Positions 17,943-27,560 of a stretch of 39,218 bases of DNA are shown here, piece by piece; the first letter of the stretch is position 1; each line of letters opens with the position of its first letter. Made by a program: the position numbers and the translations under genes. A model generated the notes under the pieces. The model was not told the origin of the DNA. It saw nothing but the letters and a program-made list of their open reading frames with translations, and did not search any database. This DNA comes from Saprospiraceae bacterium (lineage in GTDB: Bacteria > Bacteroidota > Bacteroidia > Chitinophagales > Saprospiraceae): assembly GCA_022448995.1 (NCBI GenBank), contig JAKVCT010000015.1, positions 1-39,218 of the forward strand. Direction: 5' to 3'.

Positions 17943-19919
17943 TTAGGAAATTATAGGACGGCCTAAAAGTTTAAAATTTTTCCAAATAATATCCAAATCA
18001 GTACCAATTTGATAATCTTTTGCGTAAAAAAGATTCAATCGGTGGATGGTATAAGGATCATTAGGCTTAAATTTCAAACCATCTAAGGGGCTCAAAATAC
18101 CAACAGGTAGTGGAGGTAGATTTTTGAATTGTTGCTGAGTAGGATGATAGGCTACCCAAGTCTTTTTCCCTAATAAGATTTGAAAACAGTTTTTCAACAA
18201 ACTTAATTTATGACGAACCAATAAACTTAGCAAAGGATAAAGTAGAAGAACCAAAAAAGCTAAGCCAAAATCTAGCACTCGTTTATTACGTTTGGAAATA
18301 CTATGGCTAATCTGAAAACTGATATCTATAGCATAAAGATCACCTGCAGTATTTTTAGAATTAGAACCAATTATATTATCACTCTGTTCAGGTACGATCT
18401 TGTAGTTTAGGTCAGCACCAAGCTTTGTCATCCAGTACATGATTCGTTCAGAAGATAAATCCTTAGCACAAAAGATAATCTCATTGACCTTGTAGATATG
18501 TGTAATCTCATTTAGCTGACGCAAACTACCCAGATAGTTTTTTCGATCTTGCATTTCATCATCTGTAGAGACCACTCCAATAAAGTTGATATCTGCTTGG
18601 ACTTGGTACAGTAGATTCAATACACGTTTCGCTTCTTCTTGCTCACCAACAATGATAAGATTTCGGTTAGTTTCAGGAGCCAAACTGAAAGACCCTTTTC
18701 GCAGAAAAGCAAAGATGCTTCGTACAGCTAGTAGACTGATCAGTGTGGTCATTGTTCCCAAGATAATCAACATACGAGAAGCACGTAGATGAATCGGCAA
18801 GAAACCATAAACAGCAGCAATAACAAAAGATCCAATACAAATGCCACTAATAAGATGAATAGGACGAGCTAAGCGGTCATAGCCACCTCTGAGATAAATC
18901 ATTCCTATCCAAAGTAGTGTATATAAGGGAAAGTTGAGATAAACCAACTCAGGTTGTAAATCATAATAAGTTGGATTATCAAAATGTAGAACTTCCCAAA
19001 CTTCTTTTAGCAAAAATAAGCTTCCAAAGATCAAAGCTGCATCAAAAATTGGCCAAGCGAGGCGTTTTGCCCAATTGGAAGCAAGGGTCAGTAATGCCCG
19101 AAAATAAATAGCCAGCTTTAGGAGCAGAACAAAAGAGTTGGCACTCCCACCTTGAAAATGCTTGCGTACGAAGATTATCATTGCATTATAGAAAGTCTTG
19201 ACATAATTCAAGCTTCCTTTTTTAGTGCTTTCCCCTTTGTAATGAATGATTGTGGTATCTGCAAAGTAATAGTTCTTATAACCAGCTTTTACAATTCGGT
19301 AAGAAAGATCTATATCCTCACCATACATGAAGAAGGTCTCGTCAAGATGACCAATCTTGTCTAAAACACTCTTGCGCATGAACATAAAAGCACCTGAGAG
19401 TACATCGATTTCATGATTTTTGTCCTTATCTAAGTAGCCCAAGTGATAACGATTGAAGCGTTTGGACTTGGGAAAAAGCTTAGAGAAACCAAATGTTTTG
19501 TAGAAAGCTACCGCAGGGGAGGGAAAGCCTCTCTTCGATTCCGGTAAAAATTTACTAGTTCCATCAATCATTTTGACTCCCAATCCTCCAGCTTCTGGAT
19601 GGGCATCCATAAAAGCGACTGTTTTTTCAAAAGTATCTTCTCGAACTACAGTATCTGGATTGAGTAGCAAAATATATTTTCCTGTTGACAATTCAATTGC
19701 TTGGTTGTTGGCCTTAGAAAAACCAACATTATTTCTATTGGCAATGAGCTTAACCTCAGGAAATTTTTGGCGAACCATTTCTACAGAATCGTCTACAGAA
19801 TTGTTGTCTACCACAAAAACTTCAGTCTCAACCTTCTCTGCAGCTTTGCGCACAGATAGTAGAGCTTGTTCCAAAAAAAACTGAACGTTGTAGTTGACAA
19901 TAATGACTGAAAGTTGCAT
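17943..19919 (-). CDS. Family 2 glycosyltransferase fused to a decayed sugar-phosphate transferase
   Basis: A 658-residue two-part protein. Residues 1-~260 are a family 2 glycosyltransferase: start MQLSVIIVNYNVQFFL, VDNNSVDDS, LLLNPDT (DxD-like, 85-90) and the acceptor-side EDIDLSYR (201-208). Membrane helices at about 262-410 follow. Residues ~418-540 form a nucleotide/CoA-binding-like domain (LIIVGEQEEAKRVLN) as found in polyprenyl glycosylphosphotransferases. From 543 it begins like the catalytic Bac_transf domain (KRNKRVLDFGLAFLVLLL) and ends like it (DLDIIWKNFKLLG), but the central catalytic stretch with the KFRSM-type motif is absent, so initiating transferase activity is probably lost. 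It likely acts in exopolysaccharide or lipid-linked glycan assembly at the inner membrane. No other glycan genes are adjacent. Confidence 0.88.
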   Translation of the reverse strand: MQLSVIIVNYNVQFFLEQALLSVRKAAEKVETEVFVVDNNSVDDSVEMVRQKFPEVKLIANRNNVGFSKANNQAIELSTGKYILLLNPDTVVREDTFEKTVAFMDAHPEAGGLGVKMIDGTSKFLPESKRGFPSPAVAFYKTFGFSKLFPKSKRFNRYHLGYLDKDKNHEIDVLSGAFMFMRKSVLDKIGHLDETFFMYGEDIDLSYRIVKAGYKNYYFADTTIIHYKGESTKKGSLNYVKTFYNAMIIFVRKHFQGGSANSFVLLLKLAIYFRALLTLASNWAKRLAWPIFDAALIFGSLFLLKEVWEVLHFDNPTYYDLQPELVYLNFPLYTLLWIGMIYLRGGYDRLARPIHLISGICIGSFVIAAVYGFLPIHLRASRMLIILGTMTTLISLLAVRSIFAFLRKGSFSLAPETNRNLIIVGEQEEAKRVLNLLYQVQADINFIGVVSTDDEMQDRKNYLGSLRQLNEITHIYKVNEIIFCAKDLSSERIMYWMTKLGADLNYKIVPEQSDNIIGSNSKNTAGDLYAIDISFQISHSISKRNKRVLDFGLAFLVLLLYPLLSLLVRHKLSLLKNCFQILLGKKTWVAYHPTQQQFKNLPPLPVGILSPLDGLKFKPNDPYTIHRLNLFYAKDYQIGTDLDIIWKNFKLLGRPIIS

Positions 19920-20063
19920 AGATAGATTATGGTAATAATGCTAATTTGGCTGTAAAAATACAGAAACCTTTAAACTTTTTACTATTATATGATGGTACAT
20001 TGACATTTTTATGACTTTTATCCTTTTACTCAAATAGTCAGATATATCCTTAAATTTGTAAGA

Positions 20064-21713
20064 ATGAAACCTACGAGAGAGGAACTTGAACAACTCCAAA
20101 ATTTAATCCAAACAGGTGATCCTGTTAACATCACTTTGGCATTTACGGTAGCAATGGCTCAATCTATTTCTTCAATAGAATTGATAAAACCTTGGTACAA
20201 GCTAATCCGCTTTTTGCATGATATTAATTTATTGGACATAGATAAAGAAATTATTGCAGATAATAATCAGGTAAGTTTTCATATTACAGAAACCACATTA
20301 GTTGAGCTATTTAGTATTCGTAGACTATGGCTAGAACCTTTTTATTATACTGGAGGGAGTCTACGAAAAAAACAACAATTTGAACAACGCCTATTAAAAC
20401 TTTTGCATAGTATTCGTCATCTAAAAATGTTGGAAGATATTACTTTGGTTGATTATCCTCAACTTAAGATGATTCCTTCTTCTTGGATAGAATTTAAATA
20501 CTTACGTCAACTGCGTTTGCGAAAATGTCAGATTAAAAAAATACCAGCTTTACCACAGATTATCCATTTGAATTTAGCGGACAATCAGATGGAACAAATC
20601 CATGCAGATTTACAAATTAGTAATTGTGTTAACCTAGAAGAACTAGATTTATCCAGGAACAGGTTAGAAGATCTACCACAAAACTTCATCTTACTTCAGC
20701 AGCTTAAAGATTTACTCCTCCAGGAAAATAACTTCTGTTGTGTACCTGAAGTCATTGGGGAGTTATCTAATTTAGAACGACTCAATCTAGCATTTAATCC
20801 AACTCTATCTAAGGTTCCAAAATCCTTGGGTCAGTTAAAAAATTTAGAGAGTCTAGACCTAATGTATTGTGCTTTTCGAGACTTTCCAAAGGTTGTTTTT
20901 GATATTGTTAGTTTAGATTATTTGAATCTAGCATATAATACCTTGGAAGAGATTCCAGAAGGGATTGGAAAATTAAAAAACCTAAATCGCTTAGATCTCA
21001 GAGGGAATCAGTTGAGAGCACTGCCCCACAGTTTTGAGGAATTGGAAGATTTGAAAGTATTATTATTATCTTCCAATCCTATTCAAGACATAGTTTTGGC
21101 ACCTAAGAAAGTTATGAGTTTAGAACGTATAGAGTTATCTAGTAGTGAATTATTAGAAATAAGTATTGATAGTTCTAAGTTTCCAGATTTGGAATATGTG
21201 CATCTAAATAATAATCCTAAATTGATGAAAATTAGTGGTTTTGAGAATATGTCTGTTCGAGTTTCTCTACTGGGGACACCACTTATACGTTATCACCATC
21301 TGCTTACCAAAGACTGGGGAACGGCCATTGAATTTATTAATTTATCATATCTTGAATTGAAATATTTGCCAGCATCTTTACAGGAGTTTTCGGCATTATT
21401 GGAGTTACGTTTGTATAATAATCAATTTAACACTTTACCTCCATTTCTTGCCGAATTTAAGCAACTGCGCTATCTGCATTTAGGTAACAATAATTTGAGA
21501 AGCCTCCCTAATTGTATAGGTGAGTTGGATCAGCTAGAATTTTTAGAATTAGAAAATAATCCGATTCAAGAACTTCCCGATTTTATTCAGCAATTACCTA
21601 ATTTGCGTTATTTGGGACTGAAAGGAACTCCAATTGAGAAGGAATATAAGGCTAGGCAAGAAAAAAATAATTTGCTACATCAGCTTTTGCTTTCTCTAGA
21701 AAAGAGAGACTAA
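20064..21713 (+). CDS. Cytoplasmic leucine-rich-repeat protein
   Basis: A 549-residue LRR protein without a signal peptide. Residues ~8-40 (EELEQLQNLIQTGDPVNITL) form a short helical module that resembles the start of the TPR protein on the other side. A linker region (50-130) precedes about 16 LRR units from ~135 to 530 (for example LNLADNQMEQIH, LDLMYCAFRDFP, LHLGNNNLRSLP), many of the Lxx-LxLxxNxLxxLP type seen in intracellular Ras/ROC-associated and bacterial signalling LRRs. There is no GTPase or kinase domain. The C-terminal tail is charged ([21 protein letters not shown]). Its stop overlaps that of the convergent TPR gene. A protein-interaction role is inferred; partners are unknown. 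Confidence 0.87.
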   Translation: MKPTREELEQLQNLIQTGDPVNITLAFTVAMAQSISSIELIKPWYKLIRFLHDINLLDIDKEIIADNNQVSFHITETTLVELFSIRRLWLEPFYYTGGSLRKKQQFEQRLLKLLHSIRHLKMLEDITLVDYPQLKMIPSSWIEFKYLRQLRLRKCQIKKIPALPQIIHLNLADNQMEQIHADLQISNCVNLEELDLSRNRLEDLPQNFILLQQLKDLLLQENNFCCVPEVIGELSNLERLNLAFNPTLSKVPKSLGQLKNLESLDLMYCAFRDFPKVVFDIVSLDYLNLAYNTLEEIPEGIGKLKNLNRLDLRGNQLRALPHSFEELEDLKVLLLSSNPIQDIVLAPKKVMSLERIELSSSELLEISIDSSKFPDLEYVHLNNNPKLMKISGFENMSVRVSLLGTPLIRYHHLLTKDWGTAIEFINLSYLELKYLPASLQEFSALLELRLYNNQFNTLPPFLAEFKQLRYLHLGNNNLRSLPNCIGELDQLEFLELENNPIQELPDFIQQLPNLRYLGLKGTPIEKEYKARQEKNNLLHQLLLSLEKRD

Positions 21714-23071
21714 GAAAAACGTGTTTTCTCCTTAATTATGTGTTTATATTTTTGAATGGCAGGATGATATTTATTGGCTTTGCGCAATTTATCAATCAAA
21801 TGTTGAGCTTGCCAATAATCTTTATAAATATGAATGACAATAATTAACTGACGAACCAAAATAGCTTGCAATTGAGGATGTTCTGGACTAAGTTTAGCAT
21901 AGAGACGAGCACTTAAACCATAATTTTGCATCGCTTTTTCTACGTTTTCCTTGTTATTGATGTATATACCAGCTAGATACTGGCTCATTTGGCTCGTGTT
22001 GTACAAAAGGCGTGAACTACTAGGATGTTTTTTGTATAAATGATGTTTCTTTTGGTAAAAATCAATTCCTTTTTGAAATAAAGGAATGGCTTGGTCATGC
22101 TGTCCATATTGGTAATAATAAAAACCTAAAAGATAATAAGGTGTATTAATATCTTCTGCTGTTTTTTTGAGGGCTTCTCTAGCATAAAGCTCCATTTGCT
22201 GAAACTGTTTTAGACTATGATAAGCCAAACATATTCTACGATAAATATAACTAATAGATACATGATCTACGTATTCTAAAATGAGATTAGAATGCCCATA
22301 ACTATACAGTTGTGTAAGTTGATTTTTAGTATCTTGGCTCAGCTTATTTTTAGTATCCCAATCAAATGATTGAGCAGTTTTTAATGCTTTTTCCCAAAAG
22401 AATATGGCGTCTTTGGTCTTACTATCTTCACCAAACCTCTGTAAGCTAAAACCCATTAAAACATTAGCATAAAAATGCTGAGGATTTGCCCGAATAACGG
22501 GTTCCAACATTAACAAAACATGGTTTAGTTCTACACTAGATAACGTTCGATCATAATCTTTGTAAAAACGAAGAGGTAATCCTAACCCTCTAGAGCCAGT
22601 ATCGCTAGGAAATATGTACTGATAACAAGCATAAACGGTTTCGTTTTGCCAGTTTTTATATTGATGAATCAAAGGCTCAAAAAAGTATTTTACTTCACGA
22701 TAATCAGTATAGCGTTTGGTACAATCTTCTCTACTTGTCGAAAAATGGTTTCTACCTAAATGTATAGATTTGAATCCCTTGAGGTAAGCTTCTGTTTTCT
22801 CTCTACTATATTGTTTGGCTAATAATTTTTTTGCAAGGGCATAATTATCGTAAGCCAAGAGATCATAGTCTGTAAGCATTCTAAATTTGATATCCTCTTG
22901 GCTAAGTTCTACCGCGAGACTTGCCAGTTCAAAAAGTGCTAAAATACAAGCCTTAGGCAGATTTTTAAGACCACTCAAGATGGTTAAACCTAGGTGTACA
23001 TTATGTTTGTTATCGTTTTGGAGCAGAGAAACTAAATGTTCTGTCTCTTTTGGATGTAGTGTATTATCCAT
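21710..23071 (-). CDS. TPR-like repeat protein
   Basis: A 453-residue helical protein. The N-terminal ~35 residues ([20 protein letters not shown]) resemble the leader module of the convergent LRR protein. The C-terminal two-thirds contains tetratricopeptide-like units such as [29 protein letters not shown] and [21 protein letters not shown]. There is no signal peptide. Its start overlaps the end of queG by 8 bp, so it is the last gene of the packed - strand block beginning at the PtuA-like gene. The stop codons of this gene and the LRR gene share bases (CTAA at 21710-21713). The function is unknown; TPR arrays usually scaffold protein complexes. Confidence 0.82.
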   Translation of the reverse strand: MDNTLHPKETEHLVSLLQNDNKHNVHLGLTILSGLKNLPKACILALFELASLAVELSQEDIKFRMLTDYDLLAYDNYALAKKLLAKQYSREKTEAYLKGFKSIHLGRNHFSTSREDCTKRYTDYREVKYFFEPLIHQYKNWQNETVYACYQYIFPSDTGSRGLGLPLRFYKDYDRTLSSVELNHVLLMLEPVIRANPQHFYANVLMGFSLQRFGEDSKTKDAIFFWEKALKTAQSFDWDTKNKLSQDTKNQLTQLYSYGHSNLILEYVDHVSISYIYRRICLAYHSLKQFQQMELYAREALKKTAEDINTPYYLLGFYYYQYGQHDQAIPLFQKGIDFYQKKHHLYKKHPSSSRLLYNTSQMSQYLAGIYINNKENVEKAMQNYGLSARLYAKLSPEHPQLQAILVRQLIIVIHIYKDYWQAQHLIDKLRKANKYHPAIQKYKHIIKEKTRFS

Positions 23072-24011
23072 CTTTTAAAAAATTAATGTTTCTCAATAGT
23101 CCTTTATACTTAGTACGCTTAACAGGTGATTTTTTAAATACCTTTCTGAAGACTTCTTCGGTGATCTCTTCCCAGTCTTGCTTAGTCATTTCTAGTAGAT
23201 CTGGGTGTGGTTCAAAATCAGGCTCTTGGTGGCGTTTGGCAAAACGATTCCAAGGACAGACATCTTGGCAAATATCACATCCAAACATCCAATTTTCAAA
23301 CTGATTTTTGAAGGTATTTGGAATTTCTTCGCGTAACTCAATGGTCAAATAGGAAATACATTTGGAGGCATCCATCCAATAACCTTCTTGCGCAATAGCA
23401 TCCGTAGGGCAGGCATCAATACAGCGCGTACAACGCCCACAATAATCCTTGATGGGGTGATCTGTTTCCAATTCTAGATCAATAATTAGCTCAGCTAAAA
23501 AGAAAAAAGAGCCTTTTTTGCGGGTAATTAACAAAGTATTTTTTCCAATCCAACCCAAACCGCTATGTTTTGCCCAGTCCCGTTCCAAAACAGGTGCAGA
23601 ATCCACAAAGCAGCGTCCTTGTACTTCTCCCACTTCTGCTTGTATGTATTTCAGCAATTCCTTCAGCTTGTGTTTGACCACATAATGGTAATCTTTGCCG
23701 TAGGCATACTGCGAAATCTTGGGTGCTTCAGGGTCTTTCTGCTGCTCATCATTATGATAATTAAACATCAGACTAATCACCGTTTTTGCACCTTCTACTA
23801 ACTTTCTTGGATCAATTCGTTTCTCAAAATGATTTGCCATATATCCCATCTGTCCATGCATACCTTGGTTGAGCCAGCGTTCTAGTTGGCGGGCTTCTTC
23901 TGTGAGTTCTTTTGCCTGTGAGATACCTACAAAATCAAAGCCGAGTGCATAGGCTTTTTCACGAATGAGATGTGTATGTTTTGCTTTTTGATCCATTAAA
24001 ATTTTATTCAT
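23064..24011 (-). CDS. queG: Epoxyqueuosine reductase QueG
   Basis: Cobalamin-dependent [4Fe-4S] enzyme that performs the last step of queuosine biosynthesis, reducing epoxyqueuosine in tRNA. At 315 residues it has the family landmarks: [10 protein letters not shown] near the start, the active-site acid in [11 protein letters not shown], the flavin-like fold segment [10 protein letters not shown], and two ferredoxin-type cysteine clusters, [12 protein letters not shown] and [11 protein letters not shown]. The ATG at 24011 directly follows the TAG of the HNH gene; Met6 at 23996 is an alternative start. Placing a defence-like pair directly in front of this housekeeping gene is unusual, and its expression may depend on read-through or translational coupling from upstream. 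Confidence 0.95.
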   Translation of the reverse strand: MNKILMDQKAKHTHLIREKAYALGFDFVGISQAKELTEEARQLERWLNQGMHGQMGYMANHFEKRIDPRKLVEGAKTVISLMFNYHNDEQQKDPEAPKISQYAYGKDYHYVVKHKLKELLKYIQAEVGEVQGRCFVDSAPVLERDWAKHSGLGWIGKNTLLITRKKGSFFFLAELIIDLELETDHPIKDYCGRCTRCIDACPTDAIAQEGYWMDASKCISYLTIELREEIPNTFKNQFENWMFGCDICQDVCPWNRFAKRHQEPDFEPHPDLLEMTKQDWEEITEEVFRKVFKKSPVKRTKYKGLLRNINFLKDG

Positions 24012-24590
24012 CTAGTAACTCAACTCACTGAAATCAGTATCAAATTCAGCTTCCAAAGCTGTGATATAACTCAACTCTTGTTTATGATTTTTTAAATATT
24101 GTTTCAAACTTTCATCAGCAACATCAAAGATAGATTTAATTCGTTCAACATGTTTTCTACGTATTTCTACCAATTCAGGCTTATTCATTCCTAAATATTT
24201 GATCAGATTTATTGCCGTTTCTATTAGAGGATTAGAGTAGTATAAATGTGCTTTTTTATCATAAATGACATGTTCTTTTAAATCAGGATCTTGCGGATTA
24301 AGTATTGGTAAATATGGATCAATTTTTTTAGGCTTACTCAAATTCATATGAGCCAAACATAAATACCAATTTTTATAATTATCCTCATCTGTATTTTTTA
24401 ATCGTCCATCAAAATGTTCTATGTGTGGAGAGTGAATTTCAGTAATATAACATTCTGAATAAGCACAAAAGCCTTTTTGATCATCCGATAATAAACGTTT
24501 AATTTCAGAACGATCACTTACTTTTGAATATGAAAGTTGTTGGCTTGTTACTTTTTGGATATTTTGATTGCTTTTTGACAAAAACTTCAT
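24012..24590 (-). CDS. PtuB-like HNH nuclease protein
   Basis: A 192-residue protein with an HNH-type core: GFCAYSE (41-46) and HIEHF (56-60), then NWYLCLAHMN (74-83). In PtuB/TIGR02646-type HNH proteins the first element is normally CxYCE; here the second Cys is Ser45, and the later cysteine pair is reduced to Cys78. The zinc site may therefore be weakened, though the catalytic His56/His59 region is intact. The ATG directly follows the TAA of the AAA ATPase gene with no gap, which implies coupled expression. In Septu systems PtuB is the nuclease recruited by PtuA against phage DNA. No reverse transcriptase or retron RNA is nearby, so a retron effector is not supported. Confidence 0.72.
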   Translation of the reverse strand: MKFLSKSNQNIQKVTSQQLSYSKVSDRSEIKRLLSDDQKGFCAYSECYITEIHSPHIEHFDGRLKNTDEDNYKNWYLCLAHMNLSKPKKIDPYLPILNPQDPDLKEHVIYDKKAHLYYSNPLIETAINLIKYLGMNKPELVEIRRKHVERIKSIFDVADESLKQYLKNHKQELSYITALEAEFDTDFSELSY

Positions 24591-25805
24591 TTAGGAAATG
24601 CCTTGTTGTGGTGAACCAAAATTATAACGTTTACCAATTTCTAGGTATTCTTGGATGTAATTATTCTTATCTTCTGTGTCTTCTGTATTTTTAATCAAAC
24701 CATGTAATTTGACATATCTATTCCAAGCCTCTAAACCTTTTTTTCCATGCAAATCTTTCACATCAAAATCATTACGTAACAAATCATTTGGATCATCACC
24801 AATAGGAGAACTCCCTTTTCTTGCAGTGACATGACCTTGCTCATCAAACTTTAAAATGATACGCTCACAGGGTTCAAATTGACTGGCAATAATAGAACTA
24901 TGCGTTGCCATAAATACTTGAGAATTTTTAGCAATGCTACAATATTTCTCTACTAAATCATACATAAAATTAGGCGATAAACTTGTCTCAGGTTCATCTA
25001 TCAGTAAGAAACCATTATCTACTTTTCTATTAAAATAGAGTGCATAAATATGCCCAATTCTGAAGATGAAATTGCGAATTCCTGTACTGAGTTGATTGTA
25101 TTTAACTTGTTCATCTGTATATTTATTCTTGATATAAACTTCTAAGTTTTCGTTGAGATGGACTGGTACTTTTTTATTCTCTATATCTAACTTGAGTCCT
25201 GCTTCATCTAGAATACTATCCCATAATTTTGCAAGACCTTCTAATATCATTGGATATTGCTCATTGAATTCCTTATTTAATTGAGCAACTGTTTTGTTTT
25301 GGTTCTCTTCTTGAGTTAAAAGATTAGTATATACTCTTTGTCGTTCATTCTCTAGATAAATTAGTCGATTCCAAAAATTAGTGACTTCTGAAATATTAAC
25401 TTGATAATTCTTTTTCTCTTGATCATCTAGCAGTTTTTGAGCTTCTGCAAGACTAGTTTTAGGTAAATCAAAGGATGTATATGATGAATCTCCTTCAGAA
25501 ATACTATGGATTAATATATCATGAGTACCGTTATCTACATAAGATTGAAAATCAAAAGAGTTAGATATAAAATGTTTGCTTAAATGTTTGTTAGATATTG
25601 TTAGGCAGTTTTCTTTTCTTTGATTTAAGAGTAATGAAGAGTTTATTATTCTCAGCAATGTACTTTTCCCAGCTCCATTCTTGCCTATAAAACAAACCTT
25701 ATCCAAAGGCTGTCCTGCTTTAGAATGTCCTTTAGGATAAGTCAAATCAATCTCTAAATCTTTAAACTGTTGATAATCTTGTATAATGAGCTTACAGATT
25801 TTCAT
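24591..25805 (-). CDS. PtuA-like ABC-type ATPase
   Basis: A 404-residue ATPase of the ABC/SMC-like overcoming-lysogenisation class. The Walker A motif GKNGAGKST is at 41-49, the signature-like QLSTGIRNF at 238-246, Walker B LLIDEPET at 267-274 and the H-loop ATHSS at 300-304. Between Walker A and the signature is a ~170-residue helical insertion (80-235) rich in charged residues. The length and pairing with an HNH protein fit PtuA of Septu. The start MKICKLIIQDYQQFKDL is at 25805, 37 bp past the rocD terminator, so a promoter would have to overlap that hairpin or the gene relies on read-through. It is the first gene of the block PtuA, PtuB, queG and TPR. Confidence 0.78.
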   Translation of the reverse strand: MKICKLIIQDYQQFKDLEIDLTYPKGHSKAGQPLDKVCFIGKNGAGKSTLLRIINSSLLLNQRKENCLTISNKHLSKHFISNSFDFQSYVDNGTHDILIHSISEGDSSYTSFDLPKTSLAEAQKLLDDQEKKNYQVNISEVTNFWNRLIYLENERQRVYTNLLTQEENQNKTVAQLNKEFNEQYPMILEGLAKLWDSILDEAGLKLDIENKKVPVHLNENLEVYIKNKYTDEQVKYNQLSTGIRNFIFRIGHIYALYFNRKVDNGFLLIDEPETSLSPNFMYDLVEKYCSIAKNSQVFMATHSSIIASQFEPCERIILKFDEQGHVTARKGSSPIGDDPNDLLRNDFDVKDLHGKKGLEAWNRYVKLHGLIKNTEDTEDKNNYIQEYLEIGKRYNFGSPQQGIS

Positions 25806-25842
25806 CTATTCTATATTTAATTGTCGGTACTTCAAAAACAAA

Positions 25843-25873
25843 AGAAGGAGTAATTCCTAAAAATACTCCTTCT
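25843..25873 (-). terminator. Intrinsic terminator of ornithine aminotransferase
   Basis: AGAAGGAGTA (25843-25852) and TACTCCTTCT (25864-25873) form a 10-bp stem. On the - strand it is followed by TTTGTTTTTG. It separates rocD from the PtuA-like gene 37 bp downstream. Confidence 0.82.
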
Positions 25874-25899
25874 TCATCAATATATCTAAAAACAATCAA

Positions 25900-27147
25900 T
25901 TATTTCTGATAGTTCAGAATTGTATTTTTAATAATATCACAACACTCATGCAATTGTTCTTCTGTGATTACTAGAGGTGGTGCAAAACGAATGATATTAC
26001 CATGAGTTGGCTTCGCCAAAAGGCCATTTTTAGACAATTCTACACAAATATTCCAAGCGGTAGAACTATCAGGACTATCATTAATAACAATCGCATTTAA
26101 TAAACCACGTCCACGAACCAAAGTCACTAAATCAGAGACTTCTACCAGCTCTTTTTGCATACGCTCACGGAAAATCTCACCTAAGTGAAAGGCTTTTTCT
26201 GCTAGTTTTTCCTCTTTCACAACTTCCAAAGCAGCCATAGCAACTGCACAAGCTAATGGATTACCTCCAAAGGTAGAACCATGTTCTCCCGGTTGGATAC
26301 AAAGCATGATTTCATCATCTGCCAAAGCAGCAGAAACAGGAAATACACCACCAGACAAGGCTTTACCTAAGACTAAGATATCAGGACGAGCATCTTCATA
26401 GTCAGTCGCTAATAATTTACCAGTTCTAGCAATTCCTGTCTGTACTTCATCTGCAATAAATAAGACATTATATTTTGTACACAAACGACGAACTGCAGCC
26501 AAATATCCCTCGTCAGGAACAACTACTCCAGCTTCTCCTTGAATAGGCTCCACCATAAACGCAGCTACATTAGGATCTTTGAGTGCTTCTTCAAGTGCAG
26601 GAATATCATTGTAAGGAACTAGTTCATAACCAGGCATATAAGGACCAAACCCTTTGAAAGAACTTGGATCATCAGAAGTAGAAATTGCAGCTAAGGTACG
26701 TCCCCAAAAATTGCCGTGTGCAAAAATAATCTTAGCTTGATTCTCAGGAATTCCCTTTTTCATATATCCCCACTTTCTAGCTAATTTATTAGCGGTTTCA
26801 CCACCTTCTACACCTGTATTCATGGGTAGAATTTTATCATAACCAAAAAGCTCTGTGACATATTTTTCGTACACACCTAATACATCATTGTGAAACGCAC
26901 GAGAGGTTAAGGTCAATTGTTGAGCTTGTTCAGTCAATGCCTTGATAATTCTAGGGTGACAGTGTCCTTGATTAACTGCAGAATAAGCAGATAAGAAATC
27001 ATAGTATTTTTTACCCTCTACATCCCATACAAGTACACCTTCTCCCTTAGCTAGAACCACTGGAAGTGGATGATAATTATGAGCTCCGTATTTGTCTTCA
27101 AGTTGCATCAGTTGCGCTGATGACAATGTATTTTTTACTGTTTCCAT
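25900..27147 (-). CDS. rocD: Ornithine aminotransferase
   Basis: PLP-dependent class III aminotransferase converting ornithine and 2-oxoglutarate to glutamate semialdehyde and glutamate, in arginine/proline metabolism. It is 415 residues, the usual size. The landmarks are intact: [17 protein letters not shown] near the N terminus, the PLP-contacting block IADEVQTG (Asp233, Gln236), and the Schiff-base Lys262 in [12 protein letters not shown]. The cluster [10 protein letters not shown] marks the ornithine subgroup rather than acetylornithine enzymes. It is monocistronic with its own terminator. The leader contains an inverted repeat (27181-27244) with two overlapping partner choices. Confidence 0.96.
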   Translation of the reverse strand: METVKNTLSSAQLMQLEDKYGAHNYHPLPVVLAKGEGVLVWDVEGKKYYDFLSAYSAVNQGHCHPRIIKALTEQAQQLTLTSRAFHNDVLGVYEKYVTELFGYDKILPMNTGVEGGETANKLARKWGYMKKGIPENQAKIIFAHGNFWGRTLAAISTSDDPSSFKGFGPYMPGYELVPYNDIPALEEALKDPNVAAFMVEPIQGEAGVVVPDEGYLAAVRRLCTKYNVLFIADEVQTGIARTGKLLATDYEDARPDILVLGKALSGGVFPVSAALADDEIMLCIQPGEHGSTFGGNPLACAVAMAALEVVKEEKLAEKAFHLGEIFRERMQKELVEVSDLVTLVRGRGLLNAIVINDSPDSSTAWNICVELSKNGLLAKPTHGNIIRFAPPLVITEEQLHECCDIIKNTILNYQK

Positions 27148-27180
27148 AATTTGATTAAGTTAACAACTGATTAATAGAAC

Positions 27181-27244
27181 GGAATAGATTGGGTAAGTTG
27201 GAAAAGTTATATTGAGATTTTTTAAGCAATCTATTCTCTATTCC
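27181..27244 (-). promoter_or_regulatory. Inverted repeat in the rocD leader with alternative partners
   Basis: GGAATAGATTG (27181-27191) can pair with CAATCTATTC (27227-27236), or GGAATAGA with TCTATTCC (27237-27244). It lies 34-97 bp upstream of the rocD ATG. The two mutually exclusive pairings could make a switch or may simply be an operator; neither is shown. Confidence 0.4.
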
Positions 27245-27369
27245 GCCAAATTACGATTTTAGTTCCATATTTTTGTTTTTAATCAATGAAGTTGTAGTGC
27301 TTTGTCAACAAAACATTTTTTAATCACTTCTAATTCAAAAAGCTTTAGAGAATATATAAGAGCAGAGCT

Positions 27370-27537
27370 GTCTAGGTAGCCCTGCGCCAATAAAAGATTC
27401 TTCTTTACGACGGTGCATTGATATTTTTATGACGACGCATTAAAATACGCTGCTGCAATTTGATGTTTTTTATACCGCTGCAAAATCAAAAACAGAGCTA
27501 CAGCAGGGCTCAGTGAAGTGGCTATCTACTTACTTAA
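27370..27537. mobile_element. Possible diverged TIR element, AAGTAGGTGGAC family
   Basis: CTAGGTAGCC (27372-27381) and GGCTATCTACTTACTTAA (27520-27537) form an imperfect inverted pair about 165 bp apart, the same size as the 2459-2620 element and with a similar TAGRTAGCC end. The interior has no core repeat as clear as elsewhere. It is a weak, diverged copy. Confidence 0.35.
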
Positions 27538-27560
27538 TTTTTGCTCCAAATGGGGTACAC

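Noticed and set aside
24012..25805. Retron effector interpretation of the ATPase/HNH pair
   Set aside because: No reverse transcriptase or msr/msd-like RNA region lies beside the pair.
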